Origin: Fen-1273 sp963748405
GTDB lineage: Bacteria; Bacteroidota; Ignavibacteria; UBA10030; UBA6906
Length of the DNA stretch: 64,000 bases
NCBI GenBank assembly: GCA_963748405.1
Contig: CAVVIT010000005.1
Location: forward strand, 496,001 to 560,000
Reading direction: 5' to 3'
In this document: positions 33,625 through 41,518 of the stretch, in pieces
Position numbering within the stretch: position 1 is the first letter of the stretch
Layout of the letters: the number at the start of each line of letters is the position of its first letter
Position numbers and translations under genes: made by a program
The notes under the pieces: generated by a model
Seen by the model: the letters and a program-made list of their open reading frames with translations, nothing else
Told to the model about the DNA's origin: nothing
Databases searched by the model: none

Positions 33625-34254
33625 TTACTTTGAGTAGAGTTCGACGATCAGCTGTTCGTCGGCGTTCAACGGGATATCCGCCCGTTCGGGGACGTTCAGG
33701 AATACGCCGGTCATCGCGGCTTTGTCAAGGCTCAGCCAGGGGAGCATCGCCGTGTCCTTCATCCGCTTCATGGAGGCGTGAAGGATCTCGAGCTTCTTGC
33801 TCTTGTCGCGCACCTGGATCGAGTCCCCCGCCTTCAGCAGGTACGACGGGATATCCACGGAGCGGTTGTTGACGAGGAAATGGCCGTGGTTGACGAGCTG
33901 GCGCGCCGCCTTGCGCGAGGGCGCCAGCCCGAGCCTGTAGACCACGTTGTCCAGGCGCCGTTCCAGGAGCTTGACAAGGGTCTCGCCCGTGCGCCCGGTC
34001 TGCTTCAGGGCCCGTTCGAACGTGTTCCGGAACTGGGTTTCCTGCAGGCCGTACATGCGCCGGACCTTCTGCTTTTCACGGAGCTGCACGCCGTATTCGG
34101 AGATCTTGGTCCTCCGGCTCTGGCCGTGCTGCCCGGGGGGGAACGCGCGGCGCTCCACCGGACATTTCTCGGTGAAGCACTTCGTCCCCTTCAGGAACAA
34201 CTTCTGCTTCTCTCTCCTGCACAGCCTGCAACTCGCATCGGTATATCGTGCCAT
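33625..34254 (-). CDS. rpsD: 30S ribosomal protein S4, zinc-binding form
   Basis: This 209-residue S4 keeps four cysteines (C9, C12, C26, C31) in CRLCRREKQKLFLKGTKC and CPVERR, the zinc-binding C+ form. The S4 RNA-binding domain follows (RRLDNVVYRLGLAPSRKAARQ). S4 starts assembly of the small subunit. It lies 17 bp before rpoA in transcript order. Confidence 0.97.
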   Translation of the reverse strand: MARYTDASCRLCRREKQKLFLKGTKCFTEKCPVERRAFPPGQHGQSRRTKISEYGVQLREKQKVRRMYGLQETQFRNTFERALKQTGRTGETLVKLLERRLDNVVYRLGLAPSRKAARQLVNHGHFLVNNRSVDIPSYLLKAGDSIQVRDKSKKLEILHASMKRMKDTAMLPWLSLDKAAMTGVFLNVPERADIPLNADEQLIVELYSK

Positions 34255-34293
34255 AGAAGTTCTTTCTGCTCAGTCTGCGTATGCCGTCGTTGT

Positions 34294-34707
34294 TTACACT
34301 CTGCGCCGCTTGGGAGGGCGGCATCCGTTGTGGGGTATGGGCGTCACGTCACGTATGCTCGAGATCTCGAGACCCGTCACCTGGAGCGCACGTATCGCGG
34401 CCTCGCGTCCCGACCCGGGACCCTTCACGAACACTTCGACCTTGCGCAGGCCGAGGTCGTACGCCGCTTTCGCGGCGGCCTCGGCGGAGACCTGCGCGGC
34501 GAACGGGGTGTTCTTCCGCGATCCCTTGAAACCGTTCTTGCCGGCCGACGACCAGCTGATCGTATTGCCGTACACGTCGGTGATCGTCACGATGACGTTG
34601 TTGAACGTGGCCTTGACGAATGCCTTGCCACTGACGTCGACCTGGATTTTCTTTTTCTTCTTGACAACTTCTGCAGCACCACCGGCTGCCTGAGCGGTTT
34701 TGGCCAC
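34294..34707 (-). CDS. rpsK: 30S ribosomal protein S11
   Basis: This 137-residue S11 contains ATFNNVIVTITDVYGNTISW and the C-terminal DVTPIPHNGCRPPKRRRV. The N-terminal 20 residues are an Ala/Gly then Lys-rich extension. Translation starts at GTG with AAAGGAGG 5 nt upstream. S11 forms part of the platform and mRNA exit channel. The 76-bp spacer before it holds a 36-bp repeated hairpin element. Confidence 0.97.
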   Translation of the reverse strand: MAKTAQAAGGAAEVVKKKKKIQVDVSGKAFVKATFNNVIVTITDVYGNTISWSSAGKNGFKGSRKNTPFAAQVSAEAAAKAAYDLGLRKVEVFVKGPGSGREAAIRALQVTGLEISSIRDVTPIPHNGCRPPKRRRV

Positions 34708-34737
34708 CCGTTCCTCCTTTGGTTAATATACTGGGTT

Positions 34738-34773
34738 GTCCCGCCTGCGGCGGGACGCACACAGCGCGCTTCG
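34738..34773 (-). repeat. Repeated hairpin element, copy 1 (after rpsM)
   Basis: This copy is 32/36 identical to 62159-62194. It contains the 8-bp stem GTCCCGCC/GGCGGGAC (34738-34756) and the trailer CGCGCTTCG. On the transcript it starts 10 nt after the rpsM stop. It may be an RNA-processing or partial-termination element, or a REP-like repeat. Confidence 0.5.
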
Positions 34774-34783
34774 CGCCGCCTGA

Positions 34784-35167
34784 TCAGGTCTTTGCGGCGA
34801 CCTTCTTCTTGCCCGCAACGGTCTTGCGTCGTCCCTTGCGTGTCCGCGAATTCGTCCGCGTCCTCTGCCCCCTGACCGGGAGCCCCTTGCGGTGCCGTAT
34901 TCCCCGGTAGCACCCGATGTCCATCAGGCGCTTGATGTTCATCTGCGTTTCGCTGCGGAGCGCGCCTTCCACCTTGTAGTCGGAGGTGATGATGCCGCGG
35001 ATCTTCGCGACTTCGTCGTCGTTCAGATCGCCGACCTTCTTGTTGACGTCCACGCCGGCCTTCGCCAGGATGGCGCGGGCGGACGTCCGGCCGATCCCGT
35101 AGATGTACGTGAGACCGACTTCGGACCGTTTCTTCTTCGGCAGATCGATTCCTGCAATACGAGCCAA
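34784..35167 (-). CDS. rpsM: 30S ribosomal protein S13
   Basis: This 127-residue S13 starts MARIAGIDLPKKKRSEVGLTYIYG and has the helix-turn region IGRTSARAIL and the C-terminal basic tail TRKGRRKTVAGKKK. It contacts the 30S head, P-site tRNA and L5. The start codon is TTG, with GGAGG 7 nt upstream. It follows rpmJ. Confidence 0.97.
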   Translation of the reverse strand: MARIAGIDLPKKKRSEVGLTYIYGIGRTSARAILAKAGVDVNKKVGDLNDDEVAKIRGIITSDYKVEGALRSETQMNIKRLMDIGCYRGIRHRKGLPVRGQRTRTNSRTRKGRRKTVAGKKKVAAKT

Positions 35168-35182
35168 AGGGTATCCTCCTCC

Positions 35183-35296
35183 TTAACCCTGACGCTGTTT
35201 ATGTTTCGGATTCTTGCAGATCACGCGGACGACCCCTTTACGCCGTATGATCTTGCAGTTGATGCAGATTTTCTTGACCGACGACCGGACTTTCAT
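35183..35296 (-). CDS. rpmJ: 50S ribosomal protein L36, zinc-binding form
   Basis: This 37-codon gene lies between infA and rpsM. The product begins MKVRSSVKKICINCKIIRRK and ends in CKNPKHKQRQG, with zinc ligands C11, C14, C27 and H32. It is the usual zinc form of L36, in the usual position. Confidence 0.96.
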   Translation of the reverse strand: MKVRSSVKKICINCKIIRRKGVVRVICKNPKHKQRQG

Positions 35297-35309
35297 AATG
35301 CACACGCCC

Positions 35310-35528
35310 TCATTTGTACCTGTAAGTGATCCGACCCTTCGTCAGATCATACGGCGACAGTTCCACCGTGACTTTGTCCCCCACGAGGATCTTGATGAAG
35401 TTCATCCTCATCTTCCCCGAGATATGCGCAAGGACATTGTGCCCGTTCTCGAGGCTCACCTTGAACATCGCATTGGGGAGCGTCTCGGTGATGACGCCGT
35501 CGACTTTGATGGGACCCTGTTTTGCCAT
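35310..35528 (-). CDS. infA: Translation initiation factor IF-1
   Basis: This 72-residue OB-fold protein reads MAKQGPIKVDGVITETLPNA at its start and ends ELSPYDLTKGRITYRYK. IF-1 binds the A site of the 30S subunit during initiation. The length is exactly normal when the ATG at 35528 is used; the frame is open upstream but that part lacks family similarity. It sits between map and rpmJ. Confidence 0.97.
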   Translation of the reverse strand: MAKQGPIKVDGVITETLPNAMFKVSLENGHNVLAHISGKMRMNFIKILVGDKVTVELSPYDLTKGRITYRYK

Positions 35529-35545
35529 AAGTGACCGACCCGGAG

Positions 35546-36310
35546 CTACCGGGTGAGGATTTCCGCTTCTCCCGTCGTGACAACAATCGTATGTTCGAAA
35601 TGCGCCGACGGCTTCCCGTCCGCCGTGCGGACCGTCCATCCGTCGTCCCCCACCGTGACGCGGTGGGTCCCTGCGTTGACCATCGGCTCGATCGCAAGCG
35701 CCATCCCCTCCTTCAGCACCACTCCCGTTCCCGGCTCGCCGTAGTTGGGGATTGCCGGGTCCTCGTGGAGGTTCTTGCCGATGCCGTGCCCCACGAGGTC
35801 GCGCACAACCGAGAACCCCGCCGCCTCCACGTGACGCTGAACGGCCGCGGACACATCATGCAGATGATTCCCCCCCCGCGCCTGGGCGATCCCCAGGAGG
35901 AGCGCCTCCTCCGTCACGCGCAGGAGCCGTCCCTTTTCCTCCGAGACCCTCCCGACGGGAAACGTCCTGGCCCCGTCGCCGAAGTACCCGTTCTTCTTCA
36001 CCCCCACGTCGATCGAGACCACCTGCCCGTCCTCGATCTTTCCGCCGCCGGGGATGCCGTGGACCACCTCGTCGTCGATCGACACGCAGAGCGTCCCCGG
36101 AAACAGGTTGTGCCTGTCGTGCCCGTATCCCTTGAACGCCGGCTCCCCGCCCCGCGACCGGATGTACTCTTCGGCGATCGCGTCAAGCTCGCTCGTGCGG
36201 ACGCCGGGCGCGATGCGTGCACCGACCAGGGCGAGGACCTCAGCGACGATCCGGCAGCTCTCCTTCATGAGGGAGATCTCGCGCGCGTTTTTTACCGGCA
36301 CGTGTGCCAT
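35546..36310 (-). CDS. map: Methionine aminopeptidase, type I
   Basis: This 254-residue enzyme removes the N-terminal Met of new proteins. The five metal ligands are visible: two Asp in VVSIDVGVKKNGYFGDGART, His in LVGHGIGKNLHEDP, and Glu in LAIEPMV and HFEHTIVVT. It is short, without the zinc-finger extension. It lies between secY and infA, as in Bacteroidota and many Firmicutes, with 9 bp to secY. Confidence 0.97.
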   Translation of the reverse strand: MAHVPVKNAREISLMKESCRIVAEVLALVGARIAPGVRTSELDAIAEEYIRSRGGEPAFKGYGHDRHNLFPGTLCVSIDDEVVHGIPGGGKIEDGQVVSIDVGVKKNGYFGDGARTFPVGRVSEEKGRLLRVTEEALLLGIAQARGGNHLHDVSAAVQRHVEAAGFSVVRDLVGHGIGKNLHEDPAIPNYGEPGTGVVLKEGMALAIEPMVNAGTHRVTVGDDGWTVRTADGKPSAHFEHTIVVTTGEAEILTR

Positions 36311-36319
36311 GATGGCCGC

Positions 36320-37645
36320 CTAGCGCAACCGTCCCTTCATTTTCCCCGATTTCATGAACCCGTCGTAGTGCCGCATGAGAAGGTGCGATTCCACCTGCTG
36401 GAGCGTATCGAGCGCGACACCGACCATGATCAGAAGGCTCGTTCCTCCGAAAAACTGCGCGAACGTCTGGGCCACGCCGAACCGGGTCACGAACGCGGGG
36501 AGGATCGCGATGATCGCCAGGAATATCGACCCCGGCAGCGTGATCTTCGTCAGGATGTTGTCGATGAAATCCGACGTGTGTTTCCCCGGCCGTATCCCGG
36601 GAATGAATCCGCCCTGCTTCTGCATGTTCTCCGACACATCCTTCGGATTGAAGGCGATCGCCGTGTAAAAATACGTGAAGAACACGATCATCACGGCGTA
36701 GAAAAACGAATACGTGAACGACGTGTACTGGAAATATCCGGAAAGCGTCTGCATGAACTCGCTCTCGGGAAAGAACGTCAGGATCGTGCTCGGGATGAAC
36801 ATGATCGACTGCGCAAAGATGATCGGCATGACGCCGGCGGTGTTGACCCTGAGCGGGATGTACTGCGTCACCCCGCCGTACACTTTCCGGCCGACGACCC
36901 GCTTGGCGTACTGCACGGGGATGCGACGCGTGCCCTGCGTGACGAGGACGACCCCGGCGATGATTGCAATCATCACGCCGACGATGATGATGTCGATGAT
37001 CAGGTTCGAACCCACGCGGAACTGGTCCACGATCGAATGGGGGAACCGCGCGATGATCCCGATGAATATGATCAGGGAGATTCCGTTCCCCATCCCGCGC
37101 TCGGTGATCTGTTCCCCGAGCCACATCATGAACATCGTTCCGGCCGTAAGAAAGAGGACCGTGCTCATCGTGAAGGAGAACCCCTGGATCTCGAAGGGGA
37201 CGATCGGCTGGCCTTCAAGCGTCAGGCTGGTCAGGCGCACACTCACACCCCATCCCTGGAGCGCCGCGACGACGACGGTGCCGTACCGTGTGAGCTGGTT
37301 CAGCTTCTTCCGGCCTTCTTCCCCCTCCTTCGAGAGCTTCTGGAAGTACGGAACCACGGCTCCCAGCAGCTGGAGTATGATCGAGGAGCTGATGTACGGC
37401 ATGATGCCGAGCGCAAAGATCGCCGCGTTTTTGAACGCGCCGCCGACGAACAGGTCGTACAGCCCGAACAGCGTGTTGGATGTCTGGCTTGCCTCCGCGC
37501 GTGCGAGGAGGGGCGCATCGACGCCCGGCAGCGTGACGTGAGCGCCGATCCGGACAATGATCAGGAGCGCCGCCGTGAACATCAACCGGGTGCGGAGCTC
37601 CTGGATCTTCAGGACGTTGCGTACACTTTCGGCGAAATTAGCCAT
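36320..37645 (-). CDS. secY: Protein translocase subunit SecY
   Basis: This 441-residue protein with ten membrane helices is the channel of the Sec translocon. Helix 2 includes the plug region ALGIMPYISSSIILQLLG, and the cytoplasmic loops contain YAKRVVGRKVYGGVTQYIPL and GIRPGKHTSDFIDNIL. The last part ends in basic residues (KSGKMKGRLR). It overlaps the end of rplO by 8 bp, which suggests translational coupling. It works with SecE, encoded at 63197-63379 in this window. Confidence 0.97.
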   Translation of the reverse strand: MANFAESVRNVLKIQELRTRLMFTAALLIIVRIGAHVTLPGVDAPLLARAEASQTSNTLFGLYDLFVGGAFKNAAIFALGIMPYISSSIILQLLGAVVPYFQKLSKEGEEGRKKLNQLTRYGTVVVAALQGWGVSVRLTSLTLEGQPIVPFEIQGFSFTMSTVLFLTAGTMFMMWLGEQITERGMGNGISLIIFIGIIARFPHSIVDQFRVGSNLIIDIIIVGVMIAIIAGVVLVTQGTRRIPVQYAKRVVGRKVYGGVTQYIPLRVNTAGVMPIIFAQSIMFIPSTILTFFPESEFMQTLSGYFQYTSFTYSFFYAVMIVFFTYFYTAIAFNPKDVSENMQKQGGFIPGIRPGKHTSDFIDNILTKITLPGSIFLAIIAILPAFVTRFGVAQTFAQFFGGTSLLIMVGVALDTLQQVESHLLMRHYDGFMKSGKMKGRLR

Positions 37646-38126
37646 TCGTCTTCGGAGTTGAGCTTATCGTTTGAGCTTTGCCGCCGGCGGTCTCGATCTT
37701 GGTGACGGCGGATTTGCTGAATGCGTGCGCGGCAACTTCGAGCTTTATCGTGATTTCGCCCGTGCCGAGCACCTTGACGGGTATGGACGACCCTTTGACG
37801 ACGCCGAGCTTCGCCAGGAGCTCGGGGGTCACCACGCCCCCCGTCACTTTGCCGTCGGCGGCAAGCTTCTGCAGCGTCTCGATGTTCACGACCTGGTACT
37901 CAACCCGGAACGGGCTGTGAAATCCGCGCTTGGGGATCCGGCGGACGAGCGGCATCTGCCCCCCCTCGAACCACGCCCTGTGGCGCGTTCCGGAACGGGA
38001 ACCCGCCCCCTTGTGCCCGCGCGTGGAGGTTCCACCGTGCCCCGACCCCTGTCCCCTGCCGATCCTCTTCCGCTTCTTCGTGGATCCCGCGGCGGGCTTC
38101 ATGTTGCTGAGTATGTCTTTTGCCAT
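37638..38126 (-). CDS. rplO: 50S ribosomal protein L15
   Basis: This 162-residue L15 has the Gly-rich basic N-terminal stretch (RIGRGQGSGHGGTSTRGHKG) and the globular C-terminal part with VKVLGTGEITIKLEVAAHAFSKSA. The start overlaps none of rpmD, but the 3' end overlaps secY by 8 bp. L15 is a late-assembly protein near the 23S rRNA core. Confidence 0.97.
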   Translation of the reverse strand: MAKDILSNMKPAAGSTKKRKRIGRGQGSGHGGTSTRGHKGAGSRSGTRHRAWFEGGQMPLVRRIPKRGFHSPFRVEYQVVNIETLQKLAADGKVTGGVVTPELLAKLGVVKGSSIPVKVLGTGEITIKLEVAAHAFSKSAVTKIETAGGKAQTISSTPKTNG

Positions 38127-38185
38127 GGAGTGTACCCTGGTCTCTTACGTTGGTGCTTGTGTACGGCTCGTGTTAGGTTGCTTCG

Positions 38186-38371
38186 CTACGCCACTTCTTC
38201 GACGCGCACGAGGTGAATCACCTTGCGGATCATCCCCCGGATCTGCGGCGTGTCGTTCTTGACGACCGAGTAATTGGGCCGTCCGAGACCGAGCGCCCGT
38301 ATCGTGCGCTTCTGCGGCTCGATCTGGTCGATGATGCTCCGCGTCTGCGTGATCTTCAGCTTCTTTGCCAT
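38186..38371 (-). CDS. rpmD: 50S ribosomal protein L30
   Basis: This 61-residue L30 starts MAKKLKITQTRSIIDQIEPQ and contains the conserved ALGLGRPNYSVVKND. It follows rpsE by 18 bp; a 59-bp spacer without clear structure separates it from rplO. Confidence 0.96.
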   Translation of the reverse strand: MAKKLKITQTRSIIDQIEPQKRTIRALGLGRPNYSVVKNDTPQIRGMIRKVIHLVRVEEVA

Positions 38372-38389
38372 AGGTGGGTCCCGCCGTTC

Positions 38390-38914
38390 TTAATTCGATG
38401 CCGGAGCCGGCGCGGCCCCGAACAGTTCGTGTATGTCCATCCCCCTGCGCGAGGCAACGGTCCGTGCATCCACGAGGCTCAGGAGCGCGGCCATCGTGGC
38501 CTTCACGGCGTTGTGGGGGTTGGAGGATCCCATCGATTTCGTCAGGACGTCTTTCACGCCGGCCGACTCGAGCACCGCGCGGACACCTCCGCCGGCGATG
38601 AGCCCCGTCCCCGGGGAGGCGGGTTTCAGGAGCACGCGTCCGGCGCCGAACTTGCCGATCACCGGGTGGGGGATCGTGCCGTTGACGATCGGCACCATCA
38701 CCACGTTCTTCTTGGCGTCATCGACCCCCTTGGAGATCGCGTCCGCGACTTCGTTCGCTTTCCCGAGGCCGATGCCGACGTGACCCCTGCCGTCGCCGAC
38801 GACGACGATCGCGTTGAAGCTGAAACGGCGTCCTCCCTTCACAACCTTTGCCACACGGTTGATGTGGACGAGCCTGTCCTTCAGCTCCAGTTCACTCGCT
38901 TTGATACGTGCCAA
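38390..38914 (-). CDS. rpsE: 30S ribosomal protein S5
   Basis: This 174-residue S5 has the N-terminal double-stranded RNA-binding domain (HINRVAKVVKGGRRFSFNAI, VGDGRGHVGIGLGKANEV) and the C-terminal domain (GLIAGGGVRAVLESAGV, SSNPHNAVKATM). It shapes the mRNA entry channel and decoding accuracy. Translation starts at TTG (protein MARIKASELELK) with AGAGGG upstream. A tRNA-Gln gene separates it from rplR, which breaks the usual close packing. Confidence 0.97.
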   Translation of the reverse strand: MARIKASELELKDRLVHINRVAKVVKGGRRFSFNAIVVVGDGRGHVGIGLGKANEVADAISKGVDDAKKNVVMVPIVNGTIPHPVIGKFGAGRVLLKPASPGTGLIAGGGVRAVLESAGVKDVLTKSMGSSNPHNAVKATMAALLSLVDARTVASRRGMDIHELFGAAPAPASN

Positions 38915-38960
38915 CGTTTTCCCTCTCGTTCTGTGGTGTGCGTCCGTTGTCCTGTCCGTG

Positions 38961-39031
38961 CTGTCGGGAGAGGACTCGAACCTCTACTCACGGCTCCAAA
39001 GGCCGCTGTCCTGCCATTAGACGACCCGACA
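38961..39031 (-). tRNA. tRNA-Gln (anticodon TTG)
   Basis: The minus strand folds into a full cloverleaf. The acceptor pairs TGTCGGG with CCCGACA, discriminator G; the anticodon stem is GCGGC/GCCGT with loop CTTTGGA, anticodon TTG; and the T arm is AGAGG-TTCGAGT-CCTCT. The 3' CCA is not encoded. The gene lies between rplR and rpsE, inside the spc ribosomal-protein genes. Confidence 0.93.
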
Positions 39032-39055
39032 ACGTACGAAGGCCGGGGAGAGACA

Positions 39056-39424
39056 TTAGAACTTCAGGCCGCCCTCGCGGGCGCCGTCCGCCATCGCCTT
39101 CACCACGCCGTGATACAGGTAGCCGTTCCTGTCGAAGACCACCTGGGTGATTTTCTTCTCAATCGCCTTCTGCGCCGCCAGCTTGCCGACGAGCTTCGCC
39201 TTCGCGGTCTGCCCCTTCAGCTCGCGGAACTGCTCCTTCTCGGGCTTCGACAGGTTCGACACCGCGACGAGCGTCTTCCCCGTCGAGTCGTCGATGATCT
39301 GTGCGTAGACGTTCCTGAGGCTCCGGAAGACCGTCAACCGCGGACGTTCCGTCGTGCCCGTGATCCGCATACGGATGTGGACCTTCAGGCGGCTCCTGTG
39401 CTCTGTTTTCTTCTTGGTGATCAT
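39056..39424 (-). CDS. rplR: 50S ribosomal protein L18
   Basis: This 122-residue L18 has the basic N-terminus (KTEHRSRLKVHIRMRITGTT), the core RPRLTVFRSLRNVYAQIIDD, and the C-terminal FDRNGYLYHGVVKAMADGAR. It binds 5S rRNA together with L5 and L25. It follows rplF by 24 bp and is followed by tRNA-Gln. Confidence 0.97.
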   Translation of the reverse strand: MITKKKTEHRSRLKVHIRMRITGTTERPRLTVFRSLRNVYAQIIDDSTGKTLVAVSNLSKPEKEQFRELKGQTAKAKLVGKLAAQKAIEKKITQVVFDRNGYLYHGVVKAMADGAREGGLKF

Positions 39425-39448
39425 TGCGTCAATTCCCGGTCCGTGACA

Positions 39449-40003
39449 TTATGCTTTCGCTCCGCTCGCCGCTGCGGCCTTGCCGGCCTTCCTGCGGATG
39501 TACTCGCCCTCGTACTTCACGCCCTTCCCCTTGTACGGTTCGGGCGGCCGGAAGGAGCGGATCTTCGCCGCCACCTGCCCTACAAGGGCACGGTCGATGC
39601 CGCTGATGGTGATGTTGTTCTGCGTCGGGGTCTCGATCTTGATTCCCTCGGGCGGCGCGAACAGTATCGGATGGGAGAAGCCCAGGAGGAGCTGGAGCTT
39701 CTTCCCCTTGAGTTCCGCGCGGTACCCGACCCCCACGAGCTCGAGCTTCCTCACGTAGCCTTCGGTGACTCCCCTGACCATGTTGGCAAGGAGCGCGCGC
39801 CAGAGGCCGTGCAGCGCCCGGTGCTGCTTCAGATCGGAAGGGCGCGAAAGCCGGATCGTGTTCTCCTTGATCTCCACGCTGATCACGGGATGGACCTCCG
39901 CGGCAAGCTGGCCTTTCGGCCCCGCGACCGTGATCGTCTGTCCGCTCTGCGCCACTTTAACGCCCGCGGCAATGGGTATCGGTTTTCTTCCAACTCGTGA
40001 CAC
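39449..40003 (-). CDS. rplF: 50S ribosomal protein L6
   Basis: This 184-residue L6 starts (M)SRVGRKPIPIAAGVKV and ends in the two-repeat L6 fold with PPEPYKGKGVKYEGEYIRRK. Translation starts at GTG 40003, with AGGAGG 8 nt upstream; the frame is open further up, but that part overlaps rpsH and is not L6-like. L6 lies near the factor-binding site of the large subunit. Confidence 0.96.
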   Translation of the reverse strand: MSRVGRKPIPIAAGVKVAQSGQTITVAGPKGQLAAEVHPVISVEIKENTIRLSRPSDLKQHRALHGLWRALLANMVRGVTEGYVRKLELVGVGYRAELKGKKLQLLLGFSHPILFAPPEGIKIETPTQNNITISGIDRALVGQVAAKIRSFRPPEPYKGKGVKYEGEYIRRKAGKAAAASGAKA

Positions 40004-40019
40004 GTTCTGATCCTCCTGG

Positions 40020-40415
40020 TTACCAGACTTCGCAGAGCACTTCACCGCCCATACGGGCCAGACGCGCCTGCTTGTCCGTCATGAGTCCTTTCGGGGTGGA
40101 GATGACCGCCACGCCCAGCCCTCCGAGCACGCGCGGGATCGCATCCGCGTCGACATAGTGCCGCAGGCCCGGCCGGCTCACCCGCCGGAGTCCCGCAATC
40201 ACCGGCTGGCCGTCGTTGTACTTGAGCTGGATGCGGAGAACCCCCTGGGCCGACTCCTTCACTTCGGTGTAGGAGGCGATGAATTTCTGCGCGACGAGAA
40301 GCTTCGTCAGCTCGCGCTTCAGCGTCGAGGCCGGGACATCGACCCGCTTGTGCTTCGCCTGGATGGCGTTGCGCAGCCTGGTCAGATAATCGGCGACGGG
40401 GTCGGTCATTGTCAT
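40020..40415 (-). CDS. rpsH: 30S ribosomal protein S8
   Basis: This 131-residue S8 contains DPVADYLTRLRNAIQAKHKRVDV in two parts and ends with the conserved STPKGLMTDKQARLARMGGEVLCEVW. S8 binds the centre of 16S rRNA helix 21 and often represses the spc genes. It lies between rpsN and rplF. The start could also be the Met two codons on. Confidence 0.97.
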   Translation of the reverse strand: MTMTDPVADYLTRLRNAIQAKHKRVDVPASTLKRELTKLLVAQKFIASYTEVKESAQGVLRIQLKYNDGQPVIAGLRRVSRPGLRHYVDADAIPRVLGGLGVAVISTPKGLMTDKQARLARMGGEVLCEVW

Positions 40416-40463
40416 GATGCTACCTCTCCTGCAACGGTCTTGAACGAAAAGTGATACCTCTGC

Positions 40464-40733
40464 TTACCAGCTTGCTTTCGTGACGCCGGGGATCTTCCCC
40501 TCGAGCGCGAGTTCGCGGAAGGCAATGCGCGAGATGCCGAATTTCCGCATGTAGCTCCGCGGCCTGCCCGTTACCACGCACCGGTTGTGAAGCCGGGTGG
40601 GACAGCTGTCGCGGGGAAGCTGCCGCAGGGCGACGTAGTCCCCCTTCTCTTTCAGTTCTTTCCTGAGGGCGGCGTATTTCAGGACCGTCCGTTCGCGCCT
40701 TGCCTGGCGGGCTTTCGAGCTTGTCTTTGCCAT
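40464..40733 (-). CDS. rpsN: 30S ribosomal protein S14, zinc-free form
   Basis: This 89-residue S14 ends RNRCVVTGRPRSYMRKFGIS-like (NRCVVTGRPRSYMRKFGISR) and KIPGVTKASW. It lacks the two CxxC pairs of the short zinc form, so it is the longer C- type. It lies between rplE and rpsH. Confidence 0.97.
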   Translation of the reverse strand: MAKTSSKARQARRERTVLKYAALRKELKEKGDYVALRQLPRDSCPTRLHNRCVVTGRPRSYMRKFGISRIAFRELALEGKIPGVTKASW

Positions 40734-40754
40734 TGACTGCGGGCTCCCGTCCCT

Positions 40755-41486
40755 TTATGGTGTCGTTTCCAGAACTTCCTGCCTCTTCACGAACGGCATG
40801 CCGAACGCCTTCAGGAGCTCGTAGGCCTCCTGATCGGTCCTGGCCGTCGTCACGAACGTGATGTCCATCCCGAACACCTTCGTGATCTTGTCCACGTCGA
40901 TCTCCGGGAACACGGTGTGCTCCTTGATGCCGATCGTGTAGTTGCCGCGGCCGTCGAACGACTTGTCCGAGAGTCCACGGAAGTCCCTGATCCGGGGGAC
41001 CGAGACGCTGATGAAGCGGTCGAGGAACTCGTACATGTGCGCGCGGCGCAGCGTCACCCGGCAGCCGATCGGCATCTTCTCGCGCAGCTTGAAATTGGAG
41101 ATCGATTTCTTCGCCCGCGTGATCACGACCTTCTGGCCGACGATCGCCTCCAGGTCGCGCGCGGCGGCTTCCACGAGCTTCGCGTCCTGCGTCGCCTCGC
41201 CCACGCCGATGTTGATCGCCACCTTTTCCAGGCGGGGAACCTGCATCGGGCTCTTGTACTTGAACCGCTTGATGAGCAGGGGGATCACGTCCCGCTTGTA
41301 GGTCTCCGCAAGCCGGGCGACCACGTGCTCCTTCGGCTTCCGTTCCTTCGGCCCCTTCGGCGCCGCCGGTGCTCCCTTGGCGGCTCCGGCCTCACCCTTC
41401 TGGGGTTTCGGCGCTTTCGGCGTCTTCGGCGCCCCCGCGGGCGCCTTTGCATCCGGTTTCGGTTTGTGCTGCTTCTCGTCGCTCAT
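40755..41486 (-). CDS. rplE: 50S ribosomal protein L5 with an N-terminal low-complexity extension
   Basis: This 243-residue L5 has about 53 extra residues at its N-terminus, made almost only of Lys, Pro, Ala and Gly. The normal L5 core then starts near HVVARLAETYKRDVIPLL and contains PRLEKVAINIGVGEA, ITRAKKSISNFKLREKMPIG and FPEIDVDKITKVFGMDITFV. L5 binds 5S rRNA and contacts the 30S head. Typical L5 proteins are about 180 residues. The start is the ATG at 41486. No internal start closer to the core has a good ribosome-binding site that I can see. Confidence 0.95.
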   Translation of the reverse strand: MSDEKQHKPKPDAKAPAGAPKTPKAPKPQKGEAGAAKGAPAAPKGPKERKPKEHVVARLAETYKRDVIPLLIKRFKYKSPMQVPRLEKVAINIGVGEATQDAKLVEAAARDLEAIVGQKVVITRAKKSISNFKLREKMPIGCRVTLRRAHMYEFLDRFISVSVPRIRDFRGLSDKSFDGRGNYTIGIKEHTVFPEIDVDKITKVFGMDITFVTTARTDQEAYELLKAFGMPFVKRQEVLETTP

Positions 41487-41518
41487 ACCAGCTCGTCTGT
41501 CCTCGGGTTAAGAGTGTG

